From Candidatus Bathyarchaeota archaeon (GTDB lineage Archaea; Asgardarchaeota; Lokiarchaeia; Sigyniarchaeales; Sigyniarchaeaceae), in the NCBI GenBank assembly GCA_014729935.1, contig WJJB01000203.1, positions 1-16,843 of the forward strand: a DNA stretch of 16,843 nt, read 5' to 3'. A program made the position numbers and the translations under genes. Shown piece by piece: positions 1-7,439 of the stretch (its first letter is position 1; each line of letters opens with the position of its first letter). A model generated the notes under the pieces. That model was given only the letters and a program-made list of their open reading frames with translations, made no database searches and was not told where the DNA came from.

Positions 1-1
1 A

Positions 2-769
2 TGGATCATCATAGATAGTGCTGGTTCAGGCCATTTCACTCTTCATGTCAATGGGACCCCGCATGCAGCCTACACGAACCAACCATGGGTCTCTGAAGAT
101 CCCATCATCATTCCAGTGGACACGTCGGTTGCCGCCGGCGAGTATATTTACACACTCGTGTACTGGAACGATCATGGATCTCATGGTACTAATAGTTCGG
201 TACCGGTGACCATCAATCCTGGATCTCCTGATGGAGGTTTCAACATCTTGGAATTTCTCAAGGAACACTGGTACCTGCCAGTAGTTGCAATTGGTGCAGT
301 CGCCGGCGTTGCCGGGGTTGTCGCGAAAAAAAAGAAAGGTATCAAGCCATCGAAGAAGATGAGTAAGGTAGGGGAAAAATCGGCGCCCCATGCTAGCATC
401 GAGTCAGGGAAGAAAGGAAGTGCAGGTGCTTATATGGATACCTCTGGTACAAACACGCAGGTGCAAGACTCGAGAGGTGCAGGGGAACGCCCGCAAGGAA
501 CAGGTGAACCTACCGCAGGCATGGCTAGCGCAGGTAGCGTGACATCACGTCCAGTGCTATTCCATTGCCCATCATGCAACAAGCATTATCCCATCGAGAG
601 TCCTGATTTCACCTCGTGGTATAGCTGCCCATCATGCGCCGGGGCCTTGCAATTTCTCAAGGAATGCCCACATTGCGAAGAAAAAATGGTTATCACGAGG
701 AACTACATGGATTCGTACAAGGGCCAAGTTATATCGTGCCCACGGTGCAATGGGAAGGTTGAGCTGTAA
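2..769 (+). CDS. Membrane protein with outside Ig-like region and C-terminal cytoplasmic zinc ribbons (5' partial)
   Basis: The frame is open from base 2 with no stop, so the gene begins before the window; 255 residues are visible. A GTG near base 116 is an internal valine codon, not a credible start. Residues 1 to about 80 read as a beta-rich extracellular domain (alternating hydrophobic strands, tyrosine-rich, two N-X-S/T sequons), probably Ig-like or cadherin-like. A single membrane helix spans about 90-108 and is followed by a KKKK stop-transfer cluster, so the rest should be cytoplasmic. A low-complexity Gly/Ser/Thr linker follows. The last 70 residues carry four Cys pairs: CPSC at 189 and 209, CPHC at 222 and CPRC at 246, enough for two zinc ribbons. 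The role is not known; a sensor or scaffold linking the surface to the cytoplasm is inference. T-tracts after the stop may end transcription. Confidence 0.82.
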   Translation, partial: WIIIDSAGSGHFTLHVNGTPHAAYTNQPWVSEDPIIIPVDTSVAAGEYIYTLVYWNDHGSHGTNSSVPVTINPGSPDGGFNILEFLKEHWYLPVVAIGAVAGVAGVVAKKKKGIKPSKKMSKVGEKSAPHASIESGKKGSAGAYMDTSGTNTQVQDSRGAGERPQGTGEPTAGMASAGSVTSRPVLFHCPSCNKHYPIESPDFTSWYSCPSCAGALQFLKECPHCEEKMVITRNYMDSYKGQVISCPRCNGKVEL

Positions 770-855
770 TTTTTTCCATTTTTTCTTTCAATATCACCTT
801 GTATTCGGATGGATTCCATCTCTAATGCTTTTTTCCCCTTTTTTTCCTGTTTTAT
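770..855 (+). terminator. Candidate U-tract transcription terminator after the zinc-ribbon gene
   Basis: Two T6 runs (770-775 and 779-784) start right at the stop codon, and another T-rich stretch lies at about 830-852. Archaeal RNA polymerase can terminate on U-tracts without a hairpin. The gap lies between convergent genes, as expected for a terminator. The rest of the gap up to 983 shows no gene. Confidence 0.5.
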
Positions 856-983
856 GTTGCATTTCAATAGACCATGCAGAAGGCATTTCACGCTTGATGG
901 GCGTGTAGTTTCATTCATCGATCATGAGCCATGAATGGCTTTTCTTGAATGATTGGATGGTGCTATCATTGCATGGCGCGGGA

Positions 984-2327
984 TCAATCATATTGAAGGT
1001 CGATATCGATGGAGCACGCATCGAGATCCCTGTAGCGTTCAGGTTCATTTTCGAGGATCTCTGCATATTCCTGCCAGTAATCATCATCATACCACTTCCC
1101 TGCTTTCCAAGTCTCGGGATTCGCCTCCAACCACGGTAAAAACTCGTCGATCTCAAAATCCACGATATTTCCAATGTTAAAGACCACCCCACGTGGATCC
1201 ACGCCATCTTGGTTCAAGCGACGCATGAAATGGGGAATGCGATCGATGCTGGTATACAAGATGATGCGCTTCCCCGCTTCTAGGACTTTCCGGACCAGGG
1301 GATACCACCGCAAAGCCACGCCATCGGGGTTTCCGTACCCCTCCACCCATTGAATGAGGTCGAGATTCGGGATCTCTAGCAAGCCATGCAAGAACTTGAT
1401 GGCTCCCGGGCCATCCAGATGGTAGGTACCAAAGTCCGCGTTCTCCAAGTCTCTTATGATATACGGCAAGGCAAATTGCTTGAATTGTCGGGGTCCCAAG
1501 TATGCAAGCGCGTCGCATTGAATACTCGGTGCATTCCCCGGTGCCCAGATACCGATGAAACTACCCGATCCTTCTCGTTTAGCTCGTATCAGGTCCCAGA
1601 ACCTGGAGACCGTTTCTTGAAAGGCAACGGAGATCTTGTCCAAGGCTCGCGTGACGCGGTCTTTTGCCTTTATCATGTCCCGCAGGAGATTTTGCGTGCC
1701 CCTGAGAGTTTGCAGGATATCGGTCGTTCCCTGCATGGATGGAAATCCAACAGCAAGGTGTTTTGGGGAGTTCTCGAGCTGTTTTCTAGTGATCGCCACC
1801 ATGAATTGCCACCAAGGAGACGTGCGATCTAGTTCTATATATTCCAGCTCCTTCCATGGACGGACCGTTTCGTACCAGATGGTACCTGGTCCCGTGGTTG
1901 GAATGCAGCTACACTCTCCCAAGCAACACGCCGGGAATCCCGGTCCTGCTTGACTTCGAAGGATGGGTATGGCATCAGCATGTGGCGAGCTTGCATTGCT
2001 TGCATCTACTTGATGCTTAACCTTGGCTAACAATGCAGCATTGGCTGGTTCATCGAAATCAAGCTTGATTCCAGTGGGTGCCTTTGGAAGCTCGGGAATA
2101 TCATGGTACGGGGCGTCCTGCGCGGCGCGTAGCTGTGGCTTGAGCTTGTCATTCCCGAGCATCTTGATGATCATGTTTGGATACGTGAAATACTCCCAAT
2201 GCTTTCCCCGGGAATTCCCCCCTTTCACGCAGTTACACAAGACCACGGGACGCCCGAGAGCGCTCGGATCGCTCCACCAATCTCGCAGGCGATTCCTTGC
2301 TTCTCTCAAACTGGTCGCAATGCCCAT
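984..2327 (-). CDS. UroD/MtaA-fold protein (uroporphyrinogen decarboxylase family, corrinoid-methyltransferase-like)
   Basis: A 447-residue cytoplasmic protein of the UroD/cobalamin-independent-methyltransferase TIM-barrel superfamily. The best family signature is at 302-331 (YHLDGPGAIKFL, then LLEIPNLDLIQWVEGYG), together with IQCDALAYLGPRQF at 269-282 and a GxWAPG-like strand near 259-264. Proteins with these motifs are usually annotated as 'uroporphyrinogen decarboxylase family' and lie outside the true HemE group. They are probable methyltransferases moving a methyl group to or from a corrinoid or thiol; the substrate cannot be read here. A Cys-rich patch at 134-141 (CCLGECSC) and a Cys pair at 31 and 33 are possible metal or redox sites. 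About 45 acidic, aromatic-rich residues extend past the barrel. No corrinoid protein or other methyltransferase subunit is adjacent; the gene stands alone. The first ATG sits about 26 bases from a TATA-like element, suggesting a leaderless mRNA. Confidence 0.85.
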   Translation of the reverse strand: MGIATSLREARNRLRDWWSDPSALGRPVVLCNCVKGGNSRGKHWEYFTYPNMIIKMLGNDKLKPQLRAAQDAPYHDIPELPKAPTGIKLDFDEPANAALLAKVKHQVDASNASSPHADAIPILRSQAGPGFPACCLGECSCIPTTGPGTIWYETVRPWKELEYIELDRTSPWWQFMVAITRKQLENSPKHLAVGFPSMQGTTDILQTLRGTQNLLRDMIKAKDRVTRALDKISVAFQETVSRFWDLIRAKREGSGSFIGIWAPGNAPSIQCDALAYLGPRQFKQFALPYIIRDLENADFGTYHLDGPGAIKFLHGLLEIPNLDLIQWVEGYGNPDGVALRWYPLVRKVLEAGKRIILYTSIDRIPHFMRRLNQDGVDPRGVVFNIGNIVDFEIDEFLPWLEANPETWKAGKWYDDDYWQEYAEILENEPERYRDLDACSIDIDLQYD

Positions 2328-2346
2328 GATGGTGCAACGGGTTCGT

Positions 2347-2360
2347 GACTTTTTAGGTTT
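2347..2360 (-). promoter_or_regulatory. Candidate TATA/BRE promoter of the UroD-like gene
   Basis: Read on the minus strand, this is GAAAC (BRE-like) followed by CTAAAAAGTC (TATA-like). The A-tract centre is about 26 bases from the ATG at 2327, so transcription would start at or next to the start codon. No Shine-Dalgarno precedes that ATG, which fits a leaderless message. Confidence 0.45.
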
Positions 2361-2513
2361 CCGAAAGAAAAGCAGGCAGCCTCCAATGGTGTCTTGCGAG
2401 AAGGAATGACATGGTATGAGCCCCTAAGACACCGCATGTGACCAGTCATGGACGAGGAGAGAACGGAAAGGGTTGAAAATAGTTGAATTGGAGTGGAGTT
2501 TTTTCTAAAGATG

Positions 2514-2521
2514 AAATATTT
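2514..2521 (+). promoter_or_regulatory. Candidate TATA box (AAATATTT) of the polytopic ectodomain gene
   Basis: AAATATTT lies in an A/T-rich stretch. Its expected transcription start, about 27 bases on, is near 2545, five bases before the ATG at 2550. This supports a start at 2550 over the upstream GTG at 2493 or ATG at 2511, both of which would precede or overlap the box. Confidence 0.4.
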
Positions 2522-2549
2522 CAAAAATGAATGTTTCTTCTTATTGGTA

Positions 2550-4469
2550 ATGAGATCACGTTCCATGCCACGAGGCACCAATGGTAATTCAAGAAACCAG
2601 ATAAGATTCATGGATAGCACGGTACAATCAAGACACCTGGTGAGGGTGATCTTCGAGTCAATTGCCAAGATGACGATCCTTGGCGGTCTGGTGTTCAATG
2701 CGTTTGTCCATTTCTACATCCTTGGAATACTTCATGGTAATGGGTTGCTCCCGGAATTGATCATGAGCATGTTCATTCTCGACATCCTCTTGCTTGGAGG
2801 TGCTCTTGCATTCATCATCATCTCCGAAGTAAGTCGACGTGGTACCATGATGGAATGGGTGGCATATTTCAGCGCCTTGCTGGTTGTCACCTTCCTGGTG
2901 ATTACCCAACTGGAATATTTTAAGGTATTTGATTCCGAGGGACTCACCTTCATGCGGGTTCCTGCCATTTTCACGCTCACGTGGATAGGTCTCATGTTAG
3001 TTTCCATCGGGTACATGTTCATCTCGGGTCCCATCATGCTGGTGCGCTCCTTCATGAAAAAGTACAGGCTAAAAATCAACCCCTCCACCGCGCACAAGGT
3101 GCGCACTGCACTGATGGCTATATTGCCCCTGTTAAGCATGACCTTGGCTATCCCCGCGATGAATTGGTTCATTGCTGAAGGCACGGTGAAGCGAACCGTC
3201 GTGTACCAGGATAATAACATGGATGCCAATTTGGCAATGTGGAACTACCCCAAATTCGATGTGCAAGTCAACGACACGCAAGAGATTGACTTGGGACAGC
3301 TCGCCAGTAATGAAACCGACGTGCTCACGGCATTCGGAAGGATGAATACCACTTTTTATTTCCAGATTCATTTTGATACACCGGAACAAGCCAACGAGAC
3401 CATCGCCAGGTTGAAGATGCTCGATGCTTTCAATTGCACGGTGTGTTGCACCATCTGGTACTCTGAAAACGTGTCCGATTACTTGGAGGCTCTCACTGGC
3501 AAGTCATTTCCTGGCCCCCACTTCGCTGAGGATTGGATTGCCAATGCACGTGCCACGATGGAGTTCGTGATAGCAAATAACATTACTAACGTTATCGGGA
3601 TCTGCTCTGATAGCGAGGCTAGTTACATTGGAGACACGGTTGAAGGTTACCAGGAAGCCCTTGCCACCTATGACGCGTTCCTGCAGGAGGTGCAAACCAA
3701 CGTGTCATTGAAGAACCCGCGCCCGGAACAGGATACCTTTGAAACAGTGCTTTGCACGGGACCCCGCGGCATCATGGACATGCTGGATGGAGACCAAGAC
3801 GTGTATGGAAACAGGCGAATTTGGGGCTTGTGGCCCTTTTCTTGGACAAAATACCATTTCATGCTGTACAGGGGACCACCAACAGCAAACACGGCGGTCT
3901 TGTACGAGTACTTGCTCTTGATGAAGGAATTCCTGGGAACCGAAGATGCGGCACCCATCGTGGGTCTGACCGGCACCTTGTGGTTCGCAGAGGGATATTA
4001 CAATGGCACTGCCGAAAACTTTGATAGGGATGAACAGCAGTACCAGTATGATGGAATTGACGGTTGGGAAGCAATGAAGCGGGAGATATTAATAGGAAAA
4101 GCCATGGGGTTTGACACGGTAAGCGTGTTCCATCTCAACAAGTATGGAGATGATCCAACCGTGTGGGAAAATTATGGCATGCTGGACTATTACGGCGTGG
4201 ACGCGATCGAGGAGCTTGCCGATGAATGGAATCAAGTCAATAACACGGTGGAATATCCAATATCCTCCCTTGCCTGCGAAATTAGCACCAGGGGCATGTT
4301 TAGCCCCCATGATGAATTGATATACGACATCATCCAGAACCGGGGTATGCTGGTGTTTCAGGTGGTCTTGTTCGCATTGATTGGCGTGGTGCTGGCTTGG
4401 AACCTGAAGCGAAACCAGCAACGCCATCTTCATGAAAAGAAATTGGTAAAAAGCAAAGGAAGGGAGTAA
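2550..4469 (+). CDS. Polytopic membrane protein with large N-glycosylated-type ectodomain, possibly TIM-barrel/glycosidase-like
   Basis: 639 residues from the ATG chosen by the TATA box; GTG 2493 and ATG 2511 are in-frame alternatives. Five hydrophobic helices (roughly residues 41-61, 71-92, 104-123, 137-165 and 187-209 from this start) precede an ectodomain of about 385 residues. One C-terminal helix (about 599-617) and a Lys/Arg/His-rich tail follow. Charges fit N-in, ectodomain out, C-in. All ten N-X-S/T sequons fall in the predicted ectodomain, matching exposure to archaeal N-glycosylation. The ectodomain alternates strands and helices with ends such as VIGICSDSEAS, APIVGLTGTLWFAEG and FDTVSVFHLNKYG, suggesting a beta/alpha barrel like glycoside hydrolases; that is inference, and no catalytic pair is assigned. 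I do not recognise the family. Its stop is one base from that of the convergent propeller gene. Confidence 0.85.
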   Translation: MRSRSMPRGTNGNSRNQIRFMDSTVQSRHLVRVIFESIAKMTILGGLVFNAFVHFYILGILHGNGLLPELIMSMFILDILLLGGALAFIIISEVSRRGTMMEWVAYFSALLVVTFLVITQLEYFKVFDSEGLTFMRVPAIFTLTWIGLMLVSIGYMFISGPIMLVRSFMKKYRLKINPSTAHKVRTALMAILPLLSMTLAIPAMNWFIAEGTVKRTVVYQDNNMDANLAMWNYPKFDVQVNDTQEIDLGQLASNETDVLTAFGRMNTTFYFQIHFDTPEQANETIARLKMLDAFNCTVCCTIWYSENVSDYLEALTGKSFPGPHFAEDWIANARATMEFVIANNITNVIGICSDSEASYIGDTVEGYQEALATYDAFLQEVQTNVSLKNPRPEQDTFETVLCTGPRGIMDMLDGDQDVYGNRRIWGLWPFSWTKYHFMLYRGPPTANTAVLYEYLLLMKEFLGTEDAAPIVGLTGTLWFAEGYYNGTAENFDRDEQQYQYDGIDGWEAMKREILIGKAMGFDTVSVFHLNKYGDDPTVWENYGMLDYYGVDAIEELADEWNQVNNTVEYPISSLACEISTRGMFSPHDELIYDIIQNRGMLVFQVVLFALIGVVLAWNLKRNQQRHLHEKKLVKSKGRE

Positions 4470-4470
4470 C

Positions 4471-5856
4471 CTACCGTTCCCGTGCATGTTCTTGGCGATT
4501 TTGCCGCCATGTTGAAATCGCAAGTATCGTCAAGCCGCATCCGAGGATGATGCACATGATGGGAGTGCCATATCCAGGGATGGCAGAAGCCTCTTTCAAG
4601 GCTAATTTCTTCATGAACACGTCACTATCAGGTCCTGATCCTCCCGTGTCGGTAAACTCATAAAAAATGATGGAAATTATCCTGTCATTGATTGCTATTT
4701 GGGGTTCCCATGAATCACTATCGCTCTCCAATGATACCACGCTTGCATTGCACCAGCTCTTGTTACCGTTATTCCAATGCTTGTAAAACACGTCGTAATC
4801 TCCATCTGCTCCCTTGTAATCCGAACTATCATGCCAAGTCAAGTGCACGTTACCAGCACCATCGATTGCTAGATCAGGATACCTTGAATTTCCTGTGCAT
4901 TCTCCTGTCACGATTTCCCGGACGCTCCACGAACTTGAAGCCGCCCTCCAGCACCGGTATATCAGTTCTCCAGATTCCGCCCAAATAAAATGCACGTCCC
5001 CGTTTCCAGCAACTTCCATCTTCAAGTATGATGAAAAGAGAGTGCTCATGCTCGAAACGACCCATGTCGTGGTCCAAGTACCCGTGCTGGCATCCTTGAT
5101 CTTGAAGAAGATATCCTCATCCACTCCGGAACCACCATACATTGAATCATCCCTCCATGACACGTAAACGTTACCTTCCTGGTCCACACCCAACTGCTGA
5201 GCAAAAGAATCATTTCCACTTTCGCTAGAGACAAGCTCGCACTCCGTCCAAATACCCATGGTCTCATTCCAAAACTTGTAGAAGACGTCCCTATCGGTGC
5301 CTGAGCCCATGATGTTGGAATCATCCCACCACGTGGCATGGATATTGCCTTGGTTATCCACCTTGATGACCGGCGATAGCGCTCCTCCCAATCCTTCCGT
5401 GCTGATTACTTGTATCGGTGTCCACTCACCTAATTGCTTCACGCGGCGTCGATAGAATATATTGAAACTTGTTTCCTCATACCACGCTACATGCACGTTT
5501 CCATCCTTATCCACTTCAACATCCGGTTCTTGGGAGTGATGCGTGCTCCCCGTGGACACTAGCTCGGCAGGTTTCCATGCTCCTGCTTGCTTGTCGAACC
5601 ATTTATAGTAAATATCTCGGTCTACGCCACTTGCATTCATCGTTGAATCATCATCTTCCCATGCAACGTGAATGTTTCCCAGGTGATCCATCGTTATCTC
5701 TGGGTCGATGGAATGGTCACTACTCTCGGGTGTCACGAGCTCTAATGGGGTCCATGTGCCTTGCAAACTTCCAGTTGTTGGATAAAAGACAATTACAAGA
5801 GCTATAACCACGCCAAAGGACGCAATCCCTAGAATTCCCTTGATTGATTTCCTCAT
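4471..5856 (-). CDS. Secreted/surface seven-bladed beta-propeller protein with IPGY C-terminal anchor
   Basis: 461 residues starting at an ATG with an AAAGGAG ribosome site 8 bases upstream; the reading frame extends 16 codons further but without support. Residues 1-28 are a signal peptide or anchor (KSIKG, then a hydrophobic stretch). Seven repeats of about 40-55 residues follow, built around VDxxGNxHVxWxDD, a strand with DRDVFYK, and a closing W-x-x-x-x-x-V-S strand, as in Asp-box-like/sialidase-like propellers. The N-terminal WTPLELV strand can complete blade 7, the usual 'velcro' closure; blade 7 is the most degenerate, lacking the GN and W. Five sequons lie in the extracellular part. The end (426-461) is IPGYG, a hydrophobic helix and an Arg-rich tail, like archaeal PGF/PGY C-terminal sorting or anchor signals. 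It probably binds a ligand or surface partner; no catalytic residues were identified. Confidence 0.88.
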   Translation of the reverse strand: MRKSIKGILGIASFGVVIALVIVFYPTTGSLQGTWTPLELVTPESSDHSIDPEITMDHLGNIHVAWEDDDSTMNASGVDRDIYYKWFDKQAGAWKPAELVSTGSTHHSQEPDVEVDKDGNVHVAWYEETSFNIFYRRRVKQLGEWTPIQVISTEGLGGALSPVIKVDNQGNIHATWWDDSNIMGSGTDRDVFYKFWNETMGIWTECELVSSESGNDSFAQQLGVDQEGNVYVSWRDDSMYGGSGVDEDIFFKIKDASTGTWTTTWVVSSMSTLFSSYLKMEVAGNGDVHFIWAESGELIYRCWRAASSSWSVREIVTGECTGNSRYPDLAIDGAGNVHLTWHDSSDYKGADGDYDVFYKHWNNGNKSWCNASVVSLESDSDSWEPQIAINDRIISIIFYEFTDTGGSGPDSDVFMKKLALKEASAIPGYGTPIMCIILGCGLTILAISTWRQNRQEHARER

Positions 5857-5863
5857 AGCTTCG

Positions 5864-5871
5864 TCTCCTTT
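5864..5871 (-). promoter_or_regulatory. Shine-Dalgarno fixing the propeller start (AAAGGAGA)
   Basis: On the minus strand AAAGGAGA lies 7-8 bases before the ATG at 5856. No comparable site precedes the longer in-frame start at 5904, so translation is placed at 5856, which also gives a clean signal peptide. Confidence 0.65.
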
Positions 5872-5881
5872 TGTTTTTTGG

Positions 5882-5904
5882 ATATTAAACATACAATACA
5901 TCAT
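5882..5904 (-). promoter_or_regulatory. Candidate TATA region of the propeller gene
   Basis: The minus strand carries TTTAATAT (5882-5889), a good match to the archaeal TATA consensus, and a second A/T element GTATTGTAT further up (to about 5903). The upstream one would put the transcript start near 5872, just ahead of the Shine-Dalgarno; the nearer one would start too late to include it. Which is used cannot be decided by eye. Confidence 0.35.
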
Positions 5905-6017
5905 CTGTTAAATCTGTTCGCAAGGGACTGGATGTGTTGTTAGCGTTCTCGCTTCTCGCATCGAGCCCGAACTTGCTTCACCGGAACCAAGACTACTTGA
6001 ATGATCCATGCCGATTC

Positions 6018-6022
6018 AAGGA
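6018..6022 (+). promoter_or_regulatory. Weak Shine-Dalgarno (AAGGA) for the PAP2 phosphatase
   Basis: AAGGA sits 7 bases before the ATG at 6030. It favours this start over an upstream in-frame GTG at 5934, whose extra 32 residues look non-conserved. Confidence 0.4.
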
Positions 6023-6029
6023 TAATGGG

Positions 6030-6920
6030 ATGAGCATGAAGATATTGAAAGGATTTAGCAAGTGGGAAGACAGTGTTTTGATCTCTGGCGGCATTGTTGT
6101 CACCATCATGACCATCATTTTCATCACGACCGATTTGGATATCATCATCATGAACCTTGGATATGATCCAATCGGTCCGGAACGGTTTCCCATCGGGGAA
6201 AGGCAACCTTGGCAATTTCTCCTCCATTACATGGACTATATTGTTTATGGCGTGCTTGCCATCGTGCTGATCATGTTGCTTCTTGGGGCTATCAAGAAGC
6301 GATTCAGGATCTTCTTGCTATACGGGTTATTCATGTTCATCTCGGTGGCAGTGGGGCCTGGACTGATCGTGAATTGGGTCTTCAAGGGAAGGGAATGGGG
6401 TGATTTTTATTTTGGATGGGGCCGCCCTCGCCCACGGGAAATGATCCCGTGGGGGGGAGAACGCCCGTTCTATCATCTATGGGAACCAGCATTCCTATTT
6501 GGGGAGACAGGTGAAAGCTTTCCTGCTGGCCACCCGACTGCCGGGCTCGTTATCATTACCGTGTTTTACATCTTCCGCCATCCAGATTTTCTCGCGCGAT
6601 TGGTGACGGGAGATTCCGGGGAGATGGGGGGTCTAAAATGGAACAAGCCTTTCAAGCTGTTCACCATCTTTAAATTCACGGGATTGGTGGGTTCCACCGT
6701 TCTAGGCATCATGTTCGGCATCGGCCGTATAGTGCAGGGTGCCCATTTTGCCTCCGACGTGATGTATTCCTTCGTATTCACGTGGGTACCAACTGCCCTC
6801 CTGTACCATTTCGTGTTCAGGCTCCCCGTTGTCGAATCAAGGGTCATGGCAAACATGTCATCGCAGGATTTGAAAGACCCCGCGGGAGATCACCAGGAAG
6901 ATAATCTTCAAGATGGATGA
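6030..6920 (+). CDS. PAP2-superfamily membrane phosphatase (lipid/polyprenyl phosphate type)
   Basis: 296 residues with about six membrane helices. All three PAP2 signature blocks are visible: a K119 to R132-P133 block within KGREW and GWGRPRP, FPAGH at 164-168 (the usual PSGH with Ala for Ser), and GRxxxxxHxxxD with R233, H239 and D243, the catalytic His being 239. The WGRPRP form resembles LpxE/LpxF-like and undecaprenyl-diphosphatase-like members, which remove phosphate from lipids at the outer face of the membrane. In an archaeon the likely substrate is a polyprenyl (dolichyl) diphosphate or phospholipid; this is inference. The spacing between K119 and the RP is longer than in the classic motif. 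The stop overlaps the start of the next gene (ATGA), so the two are almost certainly co-translated. The start was chosen by the AAGGA site. Confidence 0.88.
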   Translation: MSMKILKGFSKWEDSVLISGGIVVTIMTIIFITTDLDIIIMNLGYDPIGPERFPIGERQPWQFLLHYMDYIVYGVLAIVLIMLLLGAIKKRFRIFLLYGLFMFISVAVGPGLIVNWVFKGREWGDFYFGWGRPRPREMIPWGGERPFYHLWEPAFLFGETGESFPAGHPTAGLVIITVFYIFRHPDFLARLVTGDSGEMGGLKWNKPFKLFTIFKFTGLVGSTVLGIMFGIGRIVQGAHFASDVMYSFVFTWVPTALLYHFVFRLPVVESRVMANMSSQDLKDPAGDHQEDNLQDG

Positions 6921-7429
6921 TTCCCATCTACTTCCTAGAAATGATAACCGATGTCTTGGAATGCTGGACAAGGTACCCAAAAGCATTCGATGGATGGAAC
7001 AACACGTTCGAATGGCTCTTGGAGCATGGAAGTGGTGACCTTTTGGATGGCACGATTGATCTTGCAGATGGAATACGCCTGATCACGAGCACATATCAAT
7101 CCAAGTCCGTGACCACGTGTTGCTTTGAAGCACACGAACGATACATGGATATCCAGTACGTGATGAAAGGCATGGAGTACATTCATTGGTTGCCGGACAT
7201 TACGAAGGGAAAACACGTTCCATATTCAGCCGAGAAGGATATCGAGTTCTACGATATTGGAAAGGAGGGGCATGCATCGACCAAGATATTGATGGAGTCG
7301 GGCATGTTCGTGGTTATCTGGCCGGGGGAATGGCATATGCCATGCGTATCAGTCGATACTGATGAACCATTAGCGATTAAAAAAATGGTGGTAAAGGTTC
7401 CTCGGACACTATTGCATCACGGTAGGTAG
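6917..7429 (+). CDS. YhcH/YjgK/YiaL family (DUF386) sugar-metabolism protein
   Basis: 170 residues of a cupin-like beta-sandwich fold. Family hallmarks are FEAHERYMDIQYV (70-82), WPGEWHMP (135-142) and the closing KKMVVKV (155-161). Conserved His and Glu residues (E71, H73, E138, H140) are the probable metal ligands. Bacterial members (YhcH, EbgC-like) occur with sialic acid, galactoside or other sugar catabolic genes and are thought to act on sugar anomers or isomers; the exact reaction is unsettled. It begins inside the PAP2 stop codon (ATGA overlap), so it is translationally coupled to a membrane phosphatase, an unusual partner for this family. A second in-frame ATG at 6941 gives an N-terminus closer to typical members and may be the real start. 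It ends 10 bases before the stop of the convergent small gene. Confidence 0.85.
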   Translation: MIPIYFLEMITDVLECWTRYPKAFDGWNNTFEWLLEHGSGDLLDGTIDLADGIRLITSTYQSKSVTTCCFEAHERYMDIQYVMKGMEYIHWLPDITKGKHVPYSAEKDIEFYDIGKEGHASTKILMESGMFVVIWPGEWHMPCVSVDTDEPLAIKKMVVKVPRTLLHHGR

Positions 7430-7439
7430 GATGGGGAGA

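Noticed and set aside
912..940. Inverted repeats (CATTCAT/ATGAATG and AGCCAT/ATGGCT) near the UroD-like gene's 3' end
   Set aside because: Short, overlapping and without a clear U-tract on the relevant minus strand; not strong enough to call a terminator.
1386..1832. Plus-strand frame (148 codons) opposite the UroD-like gene
   Set aside because: It shadows conserved UroD-fold coding sequence and its translation shows no domain character.
2306..2698. Minus-strand frame of 130 codons across the divergent promoter region
   Set aside because: It overlaps the start regions of both real neighbours and contains the candidate promoters; no protein-like pattern.
5934..6029. Upstream GTG extension of the PAP2 gene
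   Set aside because: The 32 extra residues look random (Leu/Ser/Asn mix, no helix with the right charges), and an AAGGA site precedes the ATG at 6030.
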